Assembly (NCBI GenBank): GCA_963796915.1
Contig: CAWCNI010000002.1
Location: 868,001-932,000 of the forward strand
Source: JAENWD01 sp963796915
GTDB taxonomy: Bacteria; Acidobacteriota; Vicinamibacteria; Vicinamibacterales; JAENWD01
Length of the DNA stretch: 64,000 nt
Direction: 5' to 3'
In this document: one piece after another, positions 46,704-54,433 of the stretch
Layout: every line of letters starts with the position of its first letter
Position numbering within the stretch: position 1 is the first letter of the stretch
Program-made: the position numbers and the translations under genes
The notes under the pieces: model-generated
Seen by the model: the letters and a program-made list of their open reading frames with translations, nothing else
Told to the model about the DNA's origin: nothing
Database searches by the model: none

Positions 46704-47680
46704 TCAGTAGTTGGCATCGAGATCCATGCCCGCGTAGAGGCTGCGCGACCTGGTCGGCGTAGCCGTTGAACATCAGCGTCGTGCCGGCGGCCGGACTCGC
46801 CGATGCGCTGCTCGGTCGCCTGGCTCCAGCGCGGGTGATCGTGATTCGGGTTCACGTTGGCGTAGAAGCCGTACTCGTCGCGGCGCCGTGCATGTTCCAC
46901 GTGCGTCGGCGGCTGCGTCGGCCGTCAGCGTGATCTTGACGATCGACTTGATGCCCTTGAAGCCGTACTTCCACGGCGTCACCAGGCGGACCGGCGCGCC
47001 GTCCTGCGGCGGCAGCTCCTCGCCGTAGAGGCCGGTCGCGAGCAGCGCGAGCGGGTGCATCGCCTCGTCCATGCGCAGGCCCTCGACGTACGGCCAGCTC
47101 GAGCACGTCGGTCTTCTGGCCCGGCATCCGCTCGGGATCGTGCAGCGTCTCGAACGCGACGTACTTCGCGTCGGCCGTCGGCTCGACCGCGTCGAGCAGC
47201 TTCGACAGCGAGAAGCCGGCCCACGGAATGACCATCGACCAGGCCTCGACGCAGCGCATGCGGTAGACGCGCTCTTCGGGCGGGCTGAGCCGTCGGAGGT
47301 CGTCGAGGTCGAACGACGCGCGGCTTGCTGCACCAGGCCGCCGACGGTCGACCTGTCCAGCCGGTCGGTCTTGAAGTCCGCCGCGGCCGCCGGCGACGCC
47401 GTCCTTGTCGGTCGAGAACTCGTAGAAGTTGTTGTAGTTGAGGATCGAGGCGCGCGGCGTCATGCGCCTCGTCGACCCAGAAGCCGTTTTCGTGCGGCGC
47501 GGTGACGAGCCCGGCGATCGGCGGCAGCTCCGTCGTGTCGAGGTCGACGACGTTGAGCCGGCGATAGAGCAGCGCCGTGCCGGCGGCGGTCGCGGCCAGG
47601 AGCCCGCCGCGCATGAAGGTGCGCCGGTTGAGGTAGACGTCGCGGGGGGTGATCTCGCTGTCGGGAATCCGATCGGCCAT
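46704..47680 (-). pseudogene. msrP: Molybdopterin-dependent methionine sulfoxide reductase MsrP, heavily frameshifted
   Basis: About 325 residues when repaired, the right length for MsrP. ATG at 47680 begins M-A-D-R-I-P-D-S-E-I-T-P; a twin-Arg signal (N-R-R-T-F-M-R-G-G-L-L-A) directs folded, cofactor-bearing protein to the periplasm. Diagnostic stretches are N-N-F-Y-E-F, R-C-V-E-A-W-S-M-V-I-P-W (with the molybdenum-ligand Cys), P-W-K-Y-G-F-K-G-I-K-S-I-V and W-S-Q-A-T-E-Q-R-I-G-E, ending L-D-A-N-Y. At least eight one-base frame changes are scattered through it. MsrP repairs oxidised methionines in periplasmic proteins with electrons from the adjacent MsrQ. Confidence 0.75.
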
Positions 47681-47849
47681 TCCACTTGTCCTCGCACGAT
47701 GTTACGTCGGCGCCTCGTCGCCAGATTGCGTTGGTGATCATCTCCCGATATGGCGGATATCGGGATTCTAGAATGACCAGGCAACCGGGAGAGCTGAGGA
47801 TGGGGCAGTGCACCCTGCGAAATATCCCGCGATTGGCGTGGATGCCGTC

Positions 47850-49520
47850 TCAGGCTGCCGTCGTGCGCGTGAGCTCACCGGCTCGCGCGAGGGCCGCGTC
47901 GATACTGGGACAGACGTTCCGTGAGCCGACGACCGCGGCGAATCCGGCCTGGGTCATGACCGCCCGCGGCTGGTCGCGCGCGCCGCAGAAGATTGCCGAC
48001 CGTCCAGAGTCGCGCAGCCGCGCCGCCACGTCCTCGAGCGCACCGAGCCCGGTCGCGTCGATGGCGGTCATGTTCCGGAGCCGGAAGATCACGACGGGTG
48101 CCAGGTCGTCGATCCGGTCCGCGACGCGCAGCAGCTTGTCGGTGGCGCCAAACAGAAACGGACCGTGGATCCGGACAATCGTCACGTAGTCGGGAATGGG
48201 CTTGTCCTGCAGCACGTGGACGCGCCCCTCTTCCAGGTATCCCGGCGTCACCTGCGCCACCGTCGTGGTGTTCGAGACGCGGCGGACATAGAGCAGCGCC
48301 GCCAGAATCATGCCCGCCTCGACCGCGACGGTGAGGTCGGCGAACATCGTCAGCGCGAACGTGACCGCCCAGACCGAGATGTCGGCCCTGGTCTGCCGGA
48401 GGAGCACCGGGATTTCCCGCCACTCGCCCATGTTGGCCGCCACGATGAACAGGATCGCCGCCAGGACGGCCATCGGCACACGTCCCGCCAGCGGCGCGCC
48501 GACCAGCAGGACGACCAGCAGCGTGAGCGCATGGATGACGCCTGCGACCGGTGTGCGGGCGCCGGACCTGATGTTGGTGGCGGTGCGCGCAATCGCGCCA
48601 GTCGCGGGCAGCCCGCCGAACATCGGCGAGACGATGTTGGCGATCCCCTGCGCGATGAGCTCGACGTTGGAATCGTGGCGCCCGCCGGTCGTCCGGTCGG
48701 CGACCACCGCCGACATCAACGACTCGATGGCGCCGAGCATCGCGACCGTCAGCGCCGGCGCCAGCAGCGGCAGCATGAGCGATGCGTGGAACGCGGGCAG
48801 TTGAAAGGGCGGCAGGCCCGAGGGCACGCCGCCAAAGCGCGATCCCACGGTCTCGACCGGCAGCTGCGCCAGCCAGGCGACGGCGGTTCCGCCGAACAGG
48901 CCGAGGATCGTGCCGGGTACGACCTTCACATACCGGTTCGTGGCCAAGACGAGGGCGAGCGTGAGGAGGGCCAGCCCCGCCGCGGCTGGCGTTATCGAAT
49001 CCGCATGACGGGCGAGCGCCGCAAGCCGCGCGCCGAACTCGCCGGGGTTCTCGGCCATGCGCAGGCCCAGGAAGTCGCGCACCTGCGTGCTCGCGATCAG
49101 CACGGCGATGCCGTTGGTGAACCCGACGATCACCGGCCGTGGGATGAACCGCACCGCGCTGCCGCTGCGCGTGGCTCCGAGAATCACCAGGATGACGCCG
49201 GCCATCATGGTGCAGACGTAGAGACCAGAGACCCCGTACTTCGCGACGATGCCGGCGACCACGACGACGAAGGCGCCGGTGGGCCCGCCAATCTGCACCT
49301 GGGAGCCGCCCAGCGCTGAAATCAGGAAGCCTGTGACGACGGCGCAGTAGATGCCGGCCTGTGGCGTGAGGCCTGATGCGATGGCAAAGGCCATCGCGAG
49401 GGGAAGCGCCACCAGGCCGACGGTGACGCCGGCGATCGCGTCGGCGCGGAAAGTCGGCAGGTCGTAGTGCCGCAGCGCCAGCACGGACCGCGGCAGCCAC
49501 GTGGTGGCGCGTACGGACAT
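47850..49520 (-). CDS. SulP-family inorganic anion transporter with STAS domain
   Basis: 556 residues: ten or more helices with the SulP opening A-D-A-I-A-G-V-T-V-G-L-V-A-L-P, G-P-T-G-A-F and a Gly-rich core (L-A-Q-G-I-A-N-I-V-S-P-M-F-G-G), then a cytoplasmic STAS domain (L-R-N-M-T-A-I-D-A-T-G-L). SulP proteins carry sulfate, bicarbonate or other anions. Begins seven bases after the stop of the ArsR-type regulator gene, so they form an operon and the regulator probably governs it. Confidence 0.9.
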   Translation of the reverse strand: MSVRATTWLPRSVLALRHYDLPTFRADAIAGVTVGLVALPLAMAFAIASGLTPQAGIYCAVVTGFLISALGGSQVQIGGPTGAFVVVVAGIVAKYGVSGLYVCTMMAGVILVILGATRSGSAVRFIPRPVIVGFTNGIAVLIASTQVRDFLGLRMAENPGEFGARLAALARHADSITPAAAGLALLTLALVLATNRYVKVVPGTILGLFGGTAVAWLAQLPVETVGSRFGGVPSGLPPFQLPAFHASLMLPLLAPALTVAMLGAIESLMSAVVADRTTGGRHDSNVELIAQGIANIVSPMFGGLPATGAIARTATNIRSGARTPVAGVIHALTLLVVLLVGAPLAGRVPMAVLAAILFIVAANMGEWREIPVLLRQTRADISVWAVTFALTMFADLTVAVEAGMILAALLYVRRVSNTTTVAQVTPGYLEEGRVHVLQDKPIPDYVTIVRIHGPFLFGATDKLLRVADRIDDLAPVVIFRLRNMTAIDATGLGALEDVAARLRDSGRSAIFCGARDQPRAVMTQAGFAAVVGSRNVCPSIDAALARAGELTRTTAA

Positions 49521-49526
49521 GCCGTG

Positions 49527-49865
49527 TTACGCCCGCCGCCGTTCGCGCTGCAGCTCGCGGAGCATCGACTGGCTCTCGGAGAGGTGCAGGTTCAGGAACT
49601 CGCGTGAGACGCGCAGCACGTCGGCGACCAGCGGGCTGGCGAGTGTGTAGAAGGCCTGTGTGCCCTCGCGCCGGACCGTCACCACGCCGCGGCCGCGCAG
49701 CAGCGCGAGGTGTTGCGAAACGACAGGTTGCTCGAGGTCGAGTGCTGCCTGCAGGTGCTGCACGGTGCGCTCGCCGGGCACGAGCTGCTCGAGCAGCCGG
49801 ATGCGGGTGGGGTGGGCCAGCACGCGGAAGAATCCGGCCTTGAGCGTCTGTAGAGACGTTGGCAT
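49527..49865 (-). CDS. ArsR-family regulator
   Basis: 112 residues, ATG 49865. Winged helix-turn-helix with L-A-H-P-T-R-I-R-L-L-E-Q-L and the recognition segment Q-P-V-V-S-Q-H-L-A-L-L-R. There are no cysteines, so it lacks the metal-thiolate and persulfide sensor sites of ArsR, SmtB and BigR; the cue is unknown. Directly upstream lies an AT-rich palindrome in otherwise GC-rich DNA, suggesting autoregulation of the arsR-sulP operon. Confidence 0.85.
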   Translation of the reverse strand: MPTSLQTLKAGFFRVLAHPTRIRLLEQLVPGERTVQHLQAALDLEQPVVSQHLALLRGRGVVTVRREGTQAFYTLASPLVADVLRVSREFLNLHLSESQSMLRELQRERRRA

Positions 49866-49869
49866 ATAC

Positions 49870-49885
49870 AAATATTACTATATTT
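49870..49885. promoter_or_regulatory. Candidate ArsR operator, AT-rich palindrome
   Basis: AAATAT, four bases, ATATTT form a perfect inverted repeat five bases upstream of the start codon, inside a stretch of about 28 nearly pure A/T bases (49862-49890). On the minus strand it would overlap a -10-like TATAGT, as expected for repression. Confidence 0.55.
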
Positions 49886-49933
49886 AAAAGGTCTCGAAGC
49901 GATTGCGGTCTAGCCTTCGAGAGTCGCCGGCGT

Positions 49934-50002
49934 CGTCCTTCGACAGGCTCAGGACGAACGCGTCCGACAGGTCAGGACGATCGCGTCCGCAGGCTCGGGA
50001 CG
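49934..50002. repeat. Triple hairpin array, stems CGTCC/GGACG
   Basis: Three consecutive hairpins: CGTCCT/AGGACG (49934-49956), CGTCC/GGACG (49961-49979) and CGTCC/GGACG (49984-50002), each with a loop containing a form of CGACAGGCTC. The first copy includes TTCGACAGGCTCAGGACGA, a phrase that recurs in intergenic DNA of many environmental bacteria and reads F-D-R-L-R-T in one frame. Confidence 0.5.
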
Positions 50003-50033
50003 CACGCCTCCCGGGCTGCAGATTCCGCCTGCT

Positions 50034-50966
50034 CTATCGCGTGCCGCCGAGCTCGCGCTTGCCGAGCGCCTCCCGGAGCGCCCGCAACCGGCTCTCGCAG
50101 GCGTCGGTGATCTTGCCCTTCTCGTTCAGCGAGAGGGCCAGCGAACGGACATTGGTGTTGCGGCGCGACAGGGCCACGATCGTCGCGTTCGTGTCCATGA
50201 ACCGATCCAGATCGGTTGTCGCCGCGGCAAGGCGGGCCCGGTCCGTCGGCTGCACGAGACCGGCAAGAGTGCCCAGCGCGGCTCGCGCCGTGGCCTCAGC
50301 CGCCGCCATCCGCTGCTCGAGGCGCGTCATCGCTGCGTCACCGGCGTCGGCGATGTGCGGCGCCTGCAGGGCCTGGATCTCGCGCACGGCCGCCACTGCA
50401 TTCGCGGCGAGCGCCCGGATACGCCACGCCTCGCTCGTCGCCTTCGAAGACGGGAGCGCCGCGAGCGCAGCGGCGTACGAGTCGGCGGCGTCCGACGCAG
50501 GACCAAACGACAGCCGCTGTGCCTTGAGATTCGTGTTCTCGACGGCCAGGTCCAGAATGCGCCGGTCCAGGTCGCGGTACTCGGCAAACCGGGCGACGAA
50601 CTCGTCCAGCAGGCCGCGCTCCTCGGCATAGCCGAGATCCCGAAGGACGGCGTTCAAGGCGGTGGCGTTGGTCTGGACAGCCTGGGTGGCTTGATCGGCT
50701 TGGCGTGCGAAAGCCGTCGAGGCCTCGTCGGTATCGGCCATCACCGCCTTGTTCGACGCGTCGCTGGCCCTGGTGAACTGCACCTGGAGGTCCGCTGCAC
50801 GTTGCCGCGCCTGCGCCAGCAGCTGCAGCGCGGACGGCGCAGTGCAGCCCATGGTCGCGGACGCGAGGAGCAGACCGACAGCGATGGCGCCTGCCCGTAG
50901 GCGAGCGAACAGAGGCCGGTCGACGCTGGCTGCACGACGGGAATCGGGTGTGGTGTGATGCGTCAT
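50034..50966 (-). CDS. Predicted helical lipoprotein
   Basis: 310 residues. A lipoprotein signal ends A-T-M-G-C; the rest is almost entirely alpha-helical with heptad-like Ala/Leu spacing, resembling a four-helix-bundle sensor domain but without a signalling domain. The ATG overlaps the stop of the preceding phage-baseplate-like gene as ATGA, so the two are translated as a pair. Function unknown. Confidence 0.6.
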   Translation of the reverse strand: MTHHTTPDSRRAASVDRPLFARLRAGAIAVGLLLASATMGCTAPSALQLLAQARQRAADLQVQFTRASDASNKAVMADTDEASTAFARQADQATQAVQTNATALNAVLRDLGYAEERGLLDEFVARFAEYRDLDRRILDLAVENTNLKAQRLSFGPASDAADSYAAALAALPSSKATSEAWRIRALAANAVAAVREIQALQAPHIADAGDAAMTRLEQRMAAAEATARAALGTLAGLVQPTDRARLAAATTDLDRFMDTNATIVALSRRNTNVRSLALSLNEKGKITDACESRLRALREALGKRELGGTR

Positions 50967-51541
50967 TGCTGGTTGCCGACCCCCGGCGAATAGCTTGCGC
51001 TCACAACGGCGTTGCTGACCAGCGTGTCGCACTGCACGACCCCGCTGAATTGCGACATGCCGGCGTCGACGGTGAGCAGGCCGGCGCTCACCTTCACGAT
51101 CGACGCCGTGATGGTCACGCTCCCCGCCGCCGCGATCGTGATGCCCGACGGCGACAGCGTCACGGCGTTGCCGTGGGCGTCCTGAATGTGGACCGAGCCC
51201 GGGCTGTCCCGCAGGACAAGCCGCTGACCGCGCGCCGTCTCCACCGTCATGCTGTCGGGATCGCGGGTGAGCGGCGGATTGGACGTCGCCTCCCACAGCG
51301 CGCCGATCACATACGGCGCCCTCGCATCTCCGTGCTCGAAGGACACAAGGACCTCGTCGCCCTGGTCGGGCAGGACCCAGGCGCCGCGCGCCTGGCCTAT
51401 CGTTGCGGCCACCCGAGCCCAGCTCTCGACCCCTTCCTCCGCGTCAGTCATGCCTGCCACGCGGACGCGCACGCGCGCCAGGCCCTCTGGATCGCGGCTG
51501 TCGAGGACAGACGCCCGATAGACGCCCTGCAATGTCGCCAT
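50963..51541 (-). CDS. Phage baseplate assembly protein V-like (gpV/VgrG OB-fold) protein
   Basis: 192 residues; ATG 51541 with GGAGGTCAGC upstream. The N-terminal OB domain signature Y-R-A-S-V-L-D-S-R-D-P-E-G-L-A-R-V-R-V and V-L-P-D-Q-G-D-E-V-L-V-S-F-E-H-G-D, then V-I-G-A-L-W, matches the gpV/VgrG spike. The tail has the short beta-helix style T-V-E-T-A-R-G, L-S-P-S-G-I-T-I-A-A-A-G-S-V-T-I repeats of spike needles. No sheath, tube or ATPase genes are nearby, so it is an orphan of a contractile injection system or phage tail. Confidence 0.75.
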   Translation of the reverse strand: MATLQGVYRASVLDSRDPEGLARVRVRVAGMTDAEEGVESWARVAATIGQARGAWVLPDQGDEVLVSFEHGDARAPYVIGALWEATSNPPLTRDPDSMTVETARGQRLVLRDSPGSVHIQDAHGNAVTLSPSGITIAAAGSVTITASIVKVSAGLLTVDAGMSQFSGVVQCDTLVSNAVVSASYSPGVGNQQ

Positions 51542-51704
51542 GCTGACCTCCACGCTGACCTGACACGATAGGCGCAAAACCGGCCAGCGCCTCAGCAGCA
51601 GCGCCGGGGCTGCCGGCAACGGGGCCGGTCGAGCGACAGTGCCTGACGATGTGGCGCTTTCCCTGTGGTTGAACGAATATAGCGTCAAGCGAGGAGTCGC
51701 CACC

Positions 51705-52442
51705 ATGTCCATGCTGGGTGAACGTGCCAGGTCGTTCCGGGTGCCGTCGAGCGTTGCCTCCGTTGCCGTGGCCCTTGCGACGCTGGGGCTCGCGGGTCTC
51801 GCCGTCACGACGATATCGGGCGCTGAAGGGCCGCGCGTCGTGCCCGCGCCAACGGTGGACGAGGACGCCGGCCCGGCAAAGTCTGAGGTGGCGGTGCTCG
51901 CCGGCGGATGTTTCTGGGGCGTCCAGGGCGTCTACCAGCACGTGAAGGGCGTGACGAGCGCCGTCTCTGGCTACGCGGGCGGCCAGCGCAACACCGCGCG
52001 CTACGACGTCGTCAGCCAGGGTGAATCCGGCCACGCCGAGTCCGTGCGCGTCAAATTCGATCCGCGGAAGATCACCTACGGCCGCCTGCTGCAGATCTTC
52101 TTCTCGGTCGTCCACGATCCGACGCTTCTCAATCGCCAGGGCCCCGATGTCGGCCCGCAGTATCGCTCCGCGATATTCCCGACCAGCGCCGAGCAGGCCA
52201 AGATCGCCGAGACGTACATCGCCCAGTTGACGGGTGCCGGGGTGTTCGATCGCGCGATCGTCACGAAGATCGAAACGGACCATCCTTTCTATGAGGCCGA
52301 GGCGCACCACCAGGACTTCCTGCAGCGGAACCCTCACTACCCGTACATCGTGATCAACGACCTGCCGAAGATCGAAGACTTGAAGCGGCTGTTTCCGGAG
52401 CGCTATCAGGCATCGCCGGTGCTGGTCGGCGGACCCGAATAG
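51705..52442 (+). CDS. msrA: Peptide-methionine (S)-S-oxide reductase MsrA, exported
   Basis: 245 residues. GAGGAG precedes ATG 51705 by nine bases. The N-terminal 40 residues contain a hydrophobic segment, so the enzyme is probably anchored or periplasmic. The catalytic Cys is C69 in G-G-C-F-W-G, with S-G-Y-A-G-G, G-H-A-E-S-V and H-D-P-T following. MsrA reduces methionine-S-sulfoxide. The msrP/msrQ pair lies 4 kb away, so periplasmic methionine repair by two routes is encoded in this stretch. Confidence 0.9.
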   Translation: MSMLGERARSFRVPSSVASVAVALATLGLAGLAVTTISGAEGPRVVPAPTVDEDAGPAKSEVAVLAGGCFWGVQGVYQHVKGVTSAVSGYAGGQRNTARYDVVSQGESGHAESVRVKFDPRKITYGRLLQIFFSVVHDPTLLNRQGPDVGPQYRSAIFPTSAEQAKIAETYIAQLTGAGVFDRAIVTKIETDHPFYEAEAHHQDFLQRNPHYPYIVINDLPKIEDLKRLFPERYQASPVLVGGPE

Positions 52443-52456
52443 GCAACGCGCGCCGC

Positions 52457-53452
52457 TCAAGCGGCGGGCAGGCCCAGCGTCACCAGGAGTCCGCCGAGCG
52501 GCGAGTCGGCGAGGGTCAGGCTGCCCCCGTAGGCGTCGGCGAGATCCCGGACGATCGACAGCCCGAGCCCGGTGCCGGGCGCCGATTCATCTGCCCTGAC
52601 GCCGCGCTGCAACACGACGGCCCGCATCGATGGCTCGATCCCGGCGCCGTCGTCTTCCACGGTCAGCACGACGCGGCCGGCGTCGCGTCCCGCGCCAATC
52701 CGGCATCGGCTGCGCGCCCACTTGCAGGCGTTGTCGAGGAGATTGCCCAGCATCTCGTCGAGGTCTTCACGTTCGACGCGTACCTGAAGGTCCGGCGCCA
52801 CGTCGACGTCGATGCGCAGTCCGCGGTCTGCGTGCAGGCGCGCGAGCGTCCGCGCGAGCGCCTGTGCTGACGTCAGGACCGGCACTGCGGCGGACGTGGA
52901 GGTGCGGCCCGTGCCGACACGCGCCTGCGCGAGCTGATAGTCCACCTGACGTCGCATGCGATCCACCTGCTGAAGGATGGTGGCCGCCAATTCTGTCTGT
53001 CCCAGCGTCGCCGCGCGCTCGGCCTCCTGGGCCAGCACCGCCAGCGGCGTCTTCAACCCATGCGCCAGATCGCCGGCCTTGGCCCGCGCCCGGTTGACCA
53101 TCTCCTCGCGTTGACTCAACAGCGCATTCAGATCGCCAACGAGCGGCTGGACCTCGGTCGGATACTCGCCCTCGAGCCGGCGCTCTCGCGACTCCCGGAG
53201 GCCGGTCAGGCGGCGGCGCAGCAAGTTGATCGGCCGCCATCCGCGGCGGACCTGGATCAAGCCGGCAAGCAGGCACGCGACGCAGACGATCGCCACCAGA
53301 CCTGCATGCCCGAAGACGAGGACCATGAGAAATGGGGGTTGGCGGTTCCCCAGCATCACGTGCCACACCACGACGGCAAGCCCGAACAGCCCGACGGTCC
53401 ACAGCGCGGCGCCGAGCAGCAGATGTGCGCGCAGGGACAGCGGGCGGCTCAC
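52457..53452 (-). CDS. Sensor histidine kinase, PhoQ-like
   Basis: 331 residues. Two N-terminal helices flank a short periplasmic stretch (W-H-V-M-L-G-N-R-Q-P-P), followed by HAMP-like sequence. The H-box is D-L-A-H-G-L-K-T-P-L-A-V-L, the atypical H-G-L-K-T form shared with PhoQ-like kinases; the ATPase has N-L-L-D-N-A-C-K-W-A and T-G-L-G-L-S-I-V. GTG start overlaps the response-regulator stop as GTGA, so the pair is coupled. Confidence 0.88.
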   Translation of the reverse strand: MSRPLSLRAHLLLGAALWTVGLFGLAVVVWHVMLGNRQPPFLMVLVFGHAGLVAIVCVACLLAGLIQVRRGWRPINLLRRRLTGLRESRERRLEGEYPTEVQPLVGDLNALLSQREEMVNRARAKAGDLAHGLKTPLAVLAQEAERAATLGQTELAATILQQVDRMRRQVDYQLAQARVGTGRTSTSAAVPVLTSAQALARTLARLHADRGLRIDVDVAPDLQVRVEREDLDEMLGNLLDNACKWARSRCRIGAGRDAGRVVLTVEDDGAGIEPSMRAVVLQRGVRADESAPGTGLGLSIVRDLADAYGGSLTLADSPLGGLLVTLGLPAA

Positions 53453-54114
53453 GACCCGGCTCCGTTGACGCGATAGCCGAGCCCCCGCACAGTCTCGATG
53501 AAGCCCGCTCCGAGCTTCTTGCGCAGCCTGGCGACGAACACTTCCACGGTGTTCGAGTCGCGATCGAACGACTGGGCGTAGATGTGCTCGGTGAGCTCCG
53601 CCTGTGAGACCAGGCGATTGCGGTGATGCATCAAGTAGGACACCAGACGAAATTCGTGGCTGGTGAGCTTGACCGGCAGGCCATCGACGGTGACCCGGGA
53701 CAGTCTGGTGTCCAGCGTCACGGCGCCGCACCGCAGCTCCGGGACCGCGAGTCCGGTCGATCGCCGGATCAAGGCACGGAGCCGGGCCAGTACCTCCTCG
53801 ACCTGGAATGGCTTGGCGACGTAGTCGTCGGCGCCGCCGTCGATGCCCTGCACCTTGTCGTGCCAGCTTCCGCGTGCGGTGAGCACGAGGACCGGGACGT
53901 TGATGCCGGCGCTTCGCCAGCGCTGCAGCAACGTGAGCCCGTCGACGGATGGCAGGCCGAGATCGAGCACCACCGCGTCGTAGCGCTCGGTCTGGACGAG
54001 AAAGTCGCCTCGCTCGCCGTCCAGGGCGACATCCACAGCGTAGCCCGACGTGCGCAGCGTGGCCGCCAGCCGCTCCGCCAGCCGCGGTTCGTCCTCGACG
54101 ACCAGCAGTCGCAT
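53449..54114 (-). CDS. OmpR/PhoP-family response regulator
   Basis: 221 residues; ATG 54114 has GGAGCATC just upstream. Receiver with acidic V-V-E-D-E and phosphoacceptor V-V-L-D-L-G-L-P, then a winged-helix effector (L-T-S-H-E-F-R-L-V-S-Y-L, E-V-F-V-A-R-L-R-K-K-L). Partner of the overlapping PhoQ-like kinase. Four CTGAAC/GTTCAG half-sites at 11-bp steps lie 32 bases before its start, in the gap shared with the divergent membrane genes. Confidence 0.9.
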   Translation of the reverse strand: MRLLVVEDEPRLAERLAATLRTSGYAVDVALDGERGDFLVQTERYDAVVLDLGLPSVDGLTLLQRWRSAGINVPVLVLTARGSWHDKVQGIDGGADDYVAKPFQVEEVLARLRALIRRSTGLAVPELRCGAVTLDTRLSRVTVDGLPVKLTSHEFRLVSYLMHHRNRLVSQAELTEHIYAQSFDRDSNTVEVFVARLRKKLGAGFIETVRGLGYRVNGAGS

Positions 54115-54145
54115 GATGCTCCAGCCGTTATATCGCACCCCCGGC

Positions 54146-54184
54146 CTGAACGCCGGCTGAACGTCGCGTTCAGTCGCCGTTCAG
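54146..54184. promoter_or_regulatory. Four-site direct/inverted operator for an OmpR-type regulator
   Basis: CTGAAC at 54146-54151 and 54157-54162, then GTTCAG (its reverse complement) at 54168-54173 and 54179-54184, each five bases apart, giving an 11-bp step. OmpR/PhoP regulators bind 6-base direct repeats spaced by five. The array lies between the regulator gene and the divergent 40-residue ORF. Confidence 0.65.
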
Positions 54185-54249
54185 CGGTCAGCCCGTAAGC
54201 TCCCCGCGTCAGTCATCGTCCATTGGTTGTCCACTCCCGGGAGCTCTCC

Positions 54250-54372
54250 ATGCCGAGACCGTTGAAGACACTCCTGCTTGTCGTCGCCGTCGTCCTGGTG
54301 ATCGCGGTCTCGCTGCACGTGTTTGCCGCGCCGCTCATGGCCGACCTGCGGCTTGCCATTCACGGGCGATGA
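54250..54372 (+). CDS. Small single-helix membrane protein
   Basis: 40 residues: a short basic start (M-P-R-P-L-K), one helix L-L-L-V-V-A-V-V-L-V-I-A-V-S-L, and a short polar tail. ATG follows GGGAG by seven bases. It is 61 bases before the ADOP gene and just downstream of the regulator array, so may be a regulated membrane microprotein made with the permease. No recognised family; a cleaved leader is also possible. Confidence 0.5.
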   Translation: MPRPLKTLLLVVAVVLVIAVSLHVFAAPLMADLRLAIHGR

Positions 54373-54433
54373 CTGCCGAAGCGACCTGGCTCGCCAAAGC
54401 ATCGGCCGCCGTCGTGTGGCAGCGAAGGTTGAC

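Noticed and set aside
50034..51541. Prophage remnant
   Set aside because: Only one tail-like gene; no integrase, capsid, tail sheath or attachment site nearby.
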